In this document: one piece after another, positions 38,965-45,202 of the stretch
Layout: every line of letters begins with the position of its first letter
How positions within the stretch are numbered: the first letter of the stretch is position 1
Source of the DNA: Nitrosovibrio sp. Nv17
GTDB lineage: Bacteria > Pseudomonadota > Gammaproteobacteria > Burkholderiales > Nitrosomonadaceae
Length of the DNA stretch: 45,202 bases
Direction of reading: 5' to 3'
NCBI RefSeq assembly: GCF_900119085.1
Contig: NZ_FPIQ01000024.1
Location: forward strand, 1 to 45,202
Program-made: the position numbers and the translations under genes
Notes under the pieces: generated by a model
What the model was told of the DNA's origin: nothing
The model's input: the letters and a program-made list of their open reading frames with translations, nothing else
The model's database searches: none

Positions 38965-39629
38965 GGGGTTCCTTTTATCATGCCGCAAGGCGCAGGGCAG
39001 CGGAACGGACGCCGCCCTACCGGCGCATGCTGGAAATGGGCGTGAAGGTCGGCGCAGGCACGGACGCCACGCGCGTGGCCAGCCATGATCCCTGGAATGC
39101 ACTCTACTGGCTCGTCACCGGCAACACCTTGGGGGGCCTGACCCTGTACCCCGCAAGCAACCGGATCGATCGCGAGACGGCGTTGCGGCTCTATACCGAG
39201 GCGAACACCTGGTTCTCCAACGAGGAAGGCGTCAAGGGCCAGATCAGTCTGGGCCGGTACGCCGATCTCGCCGTGCTGTCCGCCGACTATTTTCAGGTGC
39301 CCGAGGACGAGATTCGAAACCTTGTTTCCGTCCTGACGATCGTCGGCGGACGCATCGTCCACGGCTACGGCGAGTTTGGCGCACTCGCGCCGCCTCTGCC
39401 GCCCGCCATGCCGGACTGGTCACCGGTGAACTACTTCGGCGGCTACTTCAAGCCCGTGACGGCGGCAGTGGCCGCCGCCACGCAACGGCAGGCCCGCGCA
39501 GCCTGCGGCTGCGGAAATGGCTGCGCCGTACATGGCCATGCCCATGGACAGGCGTACCAGGACGCCGTGGAGATCGATGGGCAACACGGTTTCTGGGGTG
39601 CCCTCGGCTGCTCGTGCTGGGCCGTATGA
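38965..39629 (+). pseudogene. YtcJ-type amidohydrolase, C-terminal fragment
   Basis: From about 38965 the plus strand encodes the last roughly 210 residues of a YtcJ-like metal-dependent amidohydrolase: AAERTPPYRRMLEMGVKVGA then GTDATRVASHDPWNALYWLV, ETALRLYTEANTWFSNEEGV, the GRYADLAVLSADYF block, and a Cys/His-rich tail ending GALGCSCWAV. The N-terminal two thirds, including the metal-binding HxH motif, are missing. An open frame continues upstream to 38889 but its sequence does not match the family. The break marks the right edge of the degraded island. Confidence 0.8.
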
Positions 39630-40169
39630 GTGTTTTCCACCTTCCACCCGCCTGGCAAGCATTCTGGCGTCCGTGCAGGCTTCCTTCCATCCCGGGAGCG
39701 GACGGCGAGGTACATATGCCGAGGCATTGCCCTCGCGGTACTGGCCGCGGGGATGCCCGCCGCTGCCGCAGGGTACCAATCCCTGCGGTTCGAGGAAGAC
39801 TGGAAGCAGATCTGCGATCGGGTCGGGCCCAAGTGCCGGCGTATCGGCGAGACCGCCACGCTGACGCTGGGCGCCGACGCACGCATGCGCGCCCAATATT
39901 ACGGGCCCAATGATTTCGGCATCGGTGCCGGTGACGACGGCCACGTCCTGTTCCGGAGCCTCGCGCATGGCGACCTGAGGATCGGCAGGGCCGTGCAGGC
40001 ATTCGTGCAGTTCGGGGTGCATGGCGAGGCCGGGCGCGCCGGCGGGCCGATCGGCACGGATCGAAGCAGCCCTGAACTACAGCAGGGATGTGACCCTTCT
40101 CATGACCAGCCTGGCATTCCGGTGGTAAACGCACATCCGGCGGACGCCTCGTCATTGGGCCGGGATTGA
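39630..40169 (+). pseudogene. Alginate-export-type outer membrane porin, N-terminal fragment
   Basis: Starting with GTG directly after the amidohydrolase stop, the frame has a signal-peptide-like segment (GIALAVLAAGMPAAAA) and then family sequence: LTLGADARMRAQYYGPNDFG and GHVLFRSLAHGDLRIGRAVQ up to TDRSSPELQQG near residue 152. The remaining about 27 residues are unrelated and run into the MFS gene. Full-length members of the alginate_exp beta-barrel family are 400 residues or more, so over half is deleted. Intact relatives often sit beside MFS transporter genes. Confidence 0.7.
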
Positions 40170-40171
40170 GC

Positions 40172-41782
40172 ATGGAAAAAAGCCCCGCAACCCTGCACGG
40201 CGCCCAGCGCGACACCTCTCCCTGGGCACCCCTGGCGCAACCGCTGTTCCGGACGATCTGGATCGCCACGCTCGTTTCGAACATCGGCACTTGGATGCAC
40301 GACGTGGGTGCCGCCTGGCTCATGACCACGCTCGCGCCGACCCCGATCATGGTCTCTCTGGTCCAGGCCGCCACGACGCTTCCGATGTTCCTGTTCGCCC
40401 TGCCGGCGGGAGCGCTGGCCGATATCGTCGACCGGCGGCGACTCCTGATCCTCGCCCAGTGCCTGATGCTCATCGCCGCGACGACGCTCGGCCTGCTGCA
40501 GTTCCTGGGACTGGTCACTCCCGCGGTCCTGCTGCTCGCGACCTTCGTGCTCGGCCTTGGCGCCGCGCTGAACGCGCCGCCCTTCCAGGCGATCGTCCCC
40601 GAGCTCGTCTCCAGGGAGGATCTCTCGCCCGCGGTGGCGCTGAACAGTCTGGGCGTCAACATTGCGCGCGCGATCGGGCCGGCCCTCGGCGGCGCCATCG
40701 TTGCGGTGGCCGGACCAGGCGCCGTCTTCGTGCTCAACGGCCTTTCGGTACTCGGGGTGCTCGTGGTGCTGGCACGATGGCGTCGGGGGCCTCGCAGCGG
40801 GGCGCTTCCCCCGGAACGCTTCATCGGAGCGCTCCAGGCCGGATTCCGGTATGCCCGGCGCTCCCCCGACCTGCATACCGTCCTCCTTCGCGCCGGCGCG
40901 GTATTCGTATTCGCCAGCGCCACATGGGCCCTGCTGCCCTTGATCGCCCGGCAGGAACTCGGACTGGGGGCCGGGGGCTACGGCATCCTGCTGGGCTGCG
41001 TGGGCAGTGGCGCCGTGTTCGGCGCACTCGTGCTGCCCCGATTCCGAAGACGCGCATCCGCCGACGCCGTGATCGCGGCAGCCACCTCCCTCCTCGCCCT
41101 GGCGGCCATCGGCTTCGCATGCCTGCACAGCTTCCCGGCAGCGTGCGGCACGGCGTTTCTTGCCGGCGCCGGCTGGATCGCGGCACTCTCCACCCTCAAC
41201 ATCGCCGCGCAAATGGCGCTGCCCAACTGGGTGAAGGCGCGCACGCTGGCCGTCTACCTCGTCGTATTCAATGGATCCATGGCGGGCGGCAGCGCGCTTT
41301 GGGGAGCCGTCGCCACGCGGTGGGACATCCCCGCCGCGCTCACGCTCGCCGCCGGCGGACAACTGCTCGCCCTGCTCCTCGTCCGCCGCAGACGGCTGCC
41401 GACCCAGCTTCCGAACCTCGAACCCTCCCTGCACTGGCCGGTGCCCGCCACCGCATCCGATCCGGAACTGGAGCGGGGGCCGGTGCTGGTTACCGTCGAA
41501 TATCTGGTTCCCGCCGAGCACGCCACTGCGTTCATTGCCGCCATGGATGAGATGCGCCGCATCAGGCACCGCGATGGCGCGACCCTGTGGCGGCTGTTCG
41601 AGGATACCGCCAGGCCCGGCCGCTGGATCGAATTCTTCGAGCTTGACACCTGGGTGGAACACCTCCGCCAGCACGAGCGCGTCACCGAAGCGGATCGCGC
41701 AACACAGGAACGCATCCGGAATTTCCATGCGGGCAGCGCGCCACCCGCCGTTTCGCACCTGGTCGCGCCACCGCGGAAATGA
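40172..41782 (+). CDS. MFS transporter (DUF894/EntS-like) with C-terminal monooxygenase-like domain
   Basis: A 536-residue inner-membrane protein. Residues about 20-410 form an MFS_3-type transporter with 11-12 helices (WIATLVSNIGTWMHDVGAAW, then LPAGALADIVDRRRLL as the motif A loop and NSLGVNIARAIGPALGGAIV). The last about 110 residues form a soluble ferredoxin-like domain resembling antibiotic-biosynthesis monooxygenases (GPVLVTVEYLVPAEHATAFI, with IEFFELDTWVEHLRQHERVT). This combination occurs in DUF894 proteins. The substrate is unknown. The gene is intact although both upstream genes are truncated. Start ATG at 40172. Confidence 0.88.
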   Translation: MEKSPATLHGAQRDTSPWAPLAQPLFRTIWIATLVSNIGTWMHDVGAAWLMTTLAPTPIMVSLVQAATTLPMFLFALPAGALADIVDRRRLLILAQCLMLIAATTLGLLQFLGLVTPAVLLLATFVLGLGAALNAPPFQAIVPELVSREDLSPAVALNSLGVNIARAIGPALGGAIVAVAGPGAVFVLNGLSVLGVLVVLARWRRGPRSGALPPERFIGALQAGFRYARRSPDLHTVLLRAGAVFVFASATWALLPLIARQELGLGAGGYGILLGCVGSGAVFGALVLPRFRRRASADAVIAAATSLLALAAIGFACLHSFPAACGTAFLAGAGWIAALSTLNIAAQMALPNWVKARTLAVYLVVFNGSMAGGSALWGAVATRWDIPAALTLAAGGQLLALLLVRRRRLPTQLPNLEPSLHWPVPATASDPELERGPVLVTVEYLVPAEHATAFIAAMDEMRRIRHRDGATLWRLFEDTARPGRWIEFFELDTWVEHLRQHERVTEADRATQERIRNFHAGSAPPAVSHLVAPPRK

Positions 41783-42267
41783 TCATCCATCCCCTGACGT
41801 TTCCCCGGAAACCGGTTGGAGGGCCATGGAGTAAACGTAGTGCTCATCGATATCCCGCACGTCCCGCCATTCATTGATCTCAAGCCAGCTCTTGAATATT
41901 CATGCAAATGCTTGCGTAGCGGCGTCAGTATGCACTGATCAGCAGCATGCGACGGAAATGGCATAGCGTGGGAAACGGCGGAAACGGTCTGCCAATTGTC
42001 AGGAGCCATGCCTCGGCGCCTGCTTTTCACTCCTTTGCTCTTTTTCTCGGCTGAGGCTTGGCGACACTGCAAGACAGGGCCACGATGTTGCAGACCGCCC
42101 AGTAGCTCAGGCCCACGTCCTGGCGATACGACGTTTGTTGACGGCTCGCTTCCAGGCGCGGATCACCTGTCGGCGGCGTTCGTGTCGTTCGGCGGAACTG
42201 GGCCGCCGTGCATCTCCTTTGTCCATCTGCCACTGGACATCAAACAGGCATGGATAGTCCCTGATAT
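41783..42267. other. Gene-free stretch after the MFS gene
   Basis: These 485 bases hold no gene I can support. Short frames on both strands (about 42000-42280) have no recognisable domain or ribosome site. Composition is less GC-rich around 41870-42060 than the flanks, suggesting degraded or foreign DNA. No terminator with a U-run is seen after the MFS gene. Confidence 0.4.
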
Positions 42268-43542
42268 TTATGGGCCGGATCTATAGAAAACGATCGTAAT
42301 GCCCGAGCGCGCCTGATCCCGGGAGTAACTTACCTGATCGGCGACTTGACCCTGCGGATCGACAAGCACGACGTCGTCGCCGGCATTACCAAGTTGCACC
42401 GGTGCCTTGAGTGGCACACGCAAGGCTTCACCGGGGCCGATGGTACCCGCAAGCGCCAAACCGGCATGGCCCGCGGCTTGAAGCTGACGGTCACGCAACT
42501 GCCAGCCGGCCAGATCGACGGTAGTGGCTGCGGTGTTGATCAAGGTCACCGTCTCGTGATCGACATCCTCGCCAGCCGGGTTCGGCAGGGCGGCGATGAT
42601 GCGCAGCGCGGCGGCAGGAACGGTGACGGGTGGCGCGGGCGGGACCGGTGAAGGGGTCTGCGGCGGCAAGACAAAGGTATCGGGCAGAACAACCAGATCT
42701 TCCGGCCGGTAGCGTAGCCGCATCGCATTACCCGTGATCTCCACGAGATCGTGCATATTACCGAGCTCTCCATTCGACAGTTGCAGATAGTCGTCGCGGC
42801 TGTACCTATCCTCCCGCAGCCAGGCGTCGAACTTCGCAAGACCGGTGTTGCCGCCCTGAAAATAACTGACCAGCCGGCGGAACAACTTGGGCCACATGAT
42901 CAATGCCTGAGCAGCGGTCAGATCGGCAATCTCGGCTGACTCGTCGACGCTGGGCGCATCCTCGGGCCACAGGCCGAGCGCCTGTTCGCGCACGACCCGG
43001 GCTTGCGCGGCCAAGTGATCCTTCAGGTCGACCGGCAGCGTCGTGTAGAAGGCGGGGTAGGCCATGCCCGCAACCAGCAACTGGGCGTTCACGCTCTGGC
43101 CCAGGGTCGGCGCGTCCAGGAAGAATGGCGAGCCGTCGCCGCCCGCGGTTTCGCCAGCATAGACGAAGGCGATCATCCGCCCGTAGGAATCGAGTGAATT
43201 GGCGAGTACGTAGCCACGAACGCTTTCCGGCTCGGCGGCGGTGACCTTGGTGCCGCTGGTGTCGAACGAATCGAACCCCATGGCCGACAGCATGTGCCGG
43301 GCAGCAAGATCGCCCAGTGCCACCTGCTGGCGGGTGCCCTGGAAATGTGTTTCCAGCGCATCGATTGCCTCGAAGCGGACGTTGATCTGGGTGCCGCCGC
43401 GTGTCCAAGCCGGCCGCTGACCTTCCGGGCCCAACTGCTCCACGAAAGATGGATTGTCGGGCTGAAAGCGGATGGTATCCCCGTCCGGCTCGGTGCCCAG
43501 GATCGGAAAGATGCCTCTGATGAGTGTATAGCGATTGGCCAT
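42268..43542 (-). CDS. Nuclease-like (SNase) protein with C-terminal lamin-tail domain
   Basis: A 424-residue protein. Residues about 1-130 resemble staphylococcal-nuclease-like folds (IFPILGTEPDGDTIRFQPDN, then NVRFEAIDALETHFQ, which parallels the VRLxGIDAPE motif). The middle (130-300) is alpha-helical without a family I recognise. A Pro-rich linker (about 297-313) leads to a lamin-tail beta-sandwich (AALPNPAGEDVDHETVTLIN with LAGWQLRDRQ and LGNAGDDVVLVDP). No signal peptide is obvious. Lamin-tail domains often accompany extracellular or membrane-linked nucleases. The ATG at 43540-43542 follows GAGGGAACGGA. Catalytic residues are only partly recognisable, so activity is uncertain. Confidence 0.75.
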   Translation of the reverse strand: MANRYTLIRGIFPILGTEPDGDTIRFQPDNPSFVEQLGPEGQRPAWTRGGTQINVRFEAIDALETHFQGTRQQVALGDLAARHMLSAMGFDSFDTSGTKVTAAEPESVRGYVLANSLDSYGRMIAFVYAGETAGGDGSPFFLDAPTLGQSVNAQLLVAGMAYPAFYTTLPVDLKDHLAAQARVVREQALGLWPEDAPSVDESAEIADLTAAQALIMWPKLFRRLVSYFQGGNTGLAKFDAWLREDRYSRDDYLQLSNGELGNMHDLVEITGNAMRLRYRPEDLVVLPDTFVLPPQTPSPVPPAPPVTVPAAALRIIAALPNPAGEDVDHETVTLINTAATTVDLAGWQLRDRQLQAAGHAGLALAGTIGPGEALRVPLKAPVQLGNAGDDVVLVDPQGQVADQVSYSRDQARSGITIVFYRSGP

Positions 43543-43903
43543 TTCCGTTCCCTCGCATGACAAATGACGATTTTTTGAAAGGTAGCCGGATTTCGTGTCA
43601 GAAATATGTCAATTGGGCGGATGCGGCAAAAATAGCGAATGCAAGCGCCGATGACGAGAATAAAATCTTCCGCGACGAGATTTCGGATAGCGCCCACTCC
43701 ATGTGGCGTGCGGCCACCCTGCTCCCGGGTACTTCCTGGCCGGCCCCTGCATCAATCCATCCTGCGCAACGGGTTGAGTGAGTTGCCACGGGCACCTCCC
43801 GACTGTTACCCAGTATATATCCGGTAAAATGGGAAGAAGCGCGGCAGCGATGACAGCACGGTGTCGGCACGCCTTTTCCCACTACCCTGAAAGGAGAGCC
43901 CCC
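43543..43903. other. Divergent gap between the nuclease and pirin genes
   Basis: No supported gene in 361 bases. A perfect TTGACA box occurs on the minus strand near 43604-43609 but has no -10 at proper spacing. On the plus side, TATATATCC and TAAAAT (about 43813-43831) lie 70-90 bases before the pirin start and may contain its -10 element. Confidence 0.35.
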
Positions 43904-44602
<699 letters not shown>

Positions 44603-44788
44603 GCCCGAGAAGGCCAGGCCATCGGGGATGCGCAACGGCGGGGTGAAATGCTCGGGAAGCAACCCCCTCGAGCGGAAGGCCAGCACGGCGACAAGCCTCC
44701 GCCGACGGCGTCCCGGCACAGCGTGAGCGAAAGGGTAAAGAGATGCCTTACCGGGCCGGAATCCTGCCCCTCAACCCCGGATCGGCTG

Positions 44789-45202
44789 TTACGGATGGAC
44801 GGGGCGGGAACGGGCAGGCGCGATGTCGAGCCGGTGATGGTGGAGCTGGGCGAACATGAAGAGGTCGAAGCGGTTGCGGATGCCAAGCTTGCCGAAAATC
44901 GAGGTCAGGTGGTTGCGCAGCGTCTGCTCGCTGATCCCCAGCGTGTGCGCAATCCTCTTGTTCGAGGCGCCCGCCTCGCTCGCGAACGCCGCCACGATCG
45001 CGCCTTCCTTGCGCGTCAGCGCAACGATCCGCTCGGTGACGGGATCGGCAAACGCCGGCTCCGCCTGCACGAAGCTGGTCACGACGCGTCCCATCGTCTT
45101 GCGCGGCAGCCACAGCTCGCCCTCGTGAACCTTCTGGATCGCCTTGAGAATGGTCGCTGTCGGCTGCTCCTTGTACACCACGCCCCGCGCCCCATGGAAG
45201 AC
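44789..45202 (-). CDS. LuxR/NarL-type response regulator, C-terminal part (cut by window end)
   Basis: About 137 residues are visible, entering from the window edge in frame (VFHGARGVVYKEQPTATILK). The first part matches the end of a receiver domain and its linker (GARGVVYKE ... IQKVHEGELWLPR). Then comes a LuxR-type helix-turn-helix: ASNKRIAHTLGISEQTLRNH and LTSIFGKLGIRNRFDLFMFA. The phosphoacceptor aspartate lies outside the window. A sensor kinase gene may lie beyond. The target genes are unknown; it converges with the pirin gene. Confidence 0.85.
   Translation of the reverse strand, partial: VFHGARGVVYKEQPTATILKAIQKVHEGELWLPRKTMGRVVTSFVQAEPAFADPVTERIVALTRKEGAIVAAFASEAGASNKRIAHTLGISEQTLRNHLTSIFGKLGIRNRFDLFMFAQLHHHRLDIAPARSRPVHP

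Noticed and set aside
34271-39000. A complete integrative element with attL and attR
   Set aside because: I found no second copy of the tRNA 3' end and no intact integrase, so only a remnant is claimed.
40100-41758. A 552-codon open frame opposite the MFS transporter
   Set aside because: Low-complexity, Arg/Gly/Gln-rich shadow translation with no fold features.
41996-42286. Small genes on either strand after the MFS transporter
   Set aside because: No ribosome site, no domain, and the two frames are mutually overlapping.
43604-43609. Perfect TTGACA as promoter of the nuclease gene
   Set aside because: No acceptable -10 box at 15-19 bases, so a functional promoter is not supported.

Overview
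Organism. The first kilobase carries the 5' end of amoA and a complete amoC on the minus strand, and a second divergent amoC copy lies at 23724-24551. The AmoA N-terminus and AmoC closely match the ammonia monooxygenase of betaproteobacterial ammonia oxidisers (Nitrosomonas/Nitrosospira type) and not methanotroph, gammaproteobacterial or comammox forms. The extra singleton amoC is also typical of that group. Most of the window is ordinary proteobacterial housekeeping DNA. By eye it is clearly GC-rich, more so than the cultured Nitrosomonas and Nitrosospira I know of, so a high-GC relative is plausible. I did not compute GC or build a tree.

Layout 1-34 kb (core chromosome). Minus strand: amoC-amoA, with pyrF upstream, then the block aroA-cmk-rpsA-ihfB, which ends at a strong terminator. 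Plus strand: cysK-cysE, then a four-gene run (zinc-ribbon/Sel1 protein, flavin disulfide oxidoreductase, CopD-like and SirB2-like membrane proteins), then penicillin-binding protein 1A. Minus: birA-coaX, engB and hemB. Plus: glnS, trxA, rho, and the singleton amoC with its own leader. That leader holds a sigma-E-type promoter, a small ORF and a terminator-like hairpin. Minus: rnm-yciO-M50 protease-trpS-scpA-scpB and a ParA-like ATPase. Plus: cysG. Minus: a 1-Cys peroxiredoxin and mltF. The core ends at tRNA-Ser(CGA), 34271-34363.

Layout 34.4-39 kb (degraded island). Immediately 3' of the tRNA is a decayed element with alphaproteobacterial-type parts: a serine-recombinase remnant that has lost its catalytic serine, an intact hicA-hicB pair, an AlpA-type regulator coupled to a small acidic protein, a frameshifted C-terminal piece of a TraA-type relaxase/helicase, and an intact Phd/YefM-VapC pair preceded by a perfect inverted repeat. 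The toxin-antitoxin pairs are the best preserved genes of the element.

Layout 39-45.2 kb (accessory). A 5'-truncated YtcJ-type amidohydrolase and a 3'-truncated alginate-export-type porin precede an intact MFS transporter that carries a monooxygenase-like C-terminal domain. Then come a nuclease/lamin-tail protein, a pirin, and the C-terminal part of a LuxR-type response regulator cut by the window edge.

Most interesting signals: the regulatory architecture upstream of the singleton amoC, the long structured leader of the operon amoC, and the tRNA-Ser-linked graveyard of a conjugative element. I saw no CRISPR array, rRNA or complete prophage.
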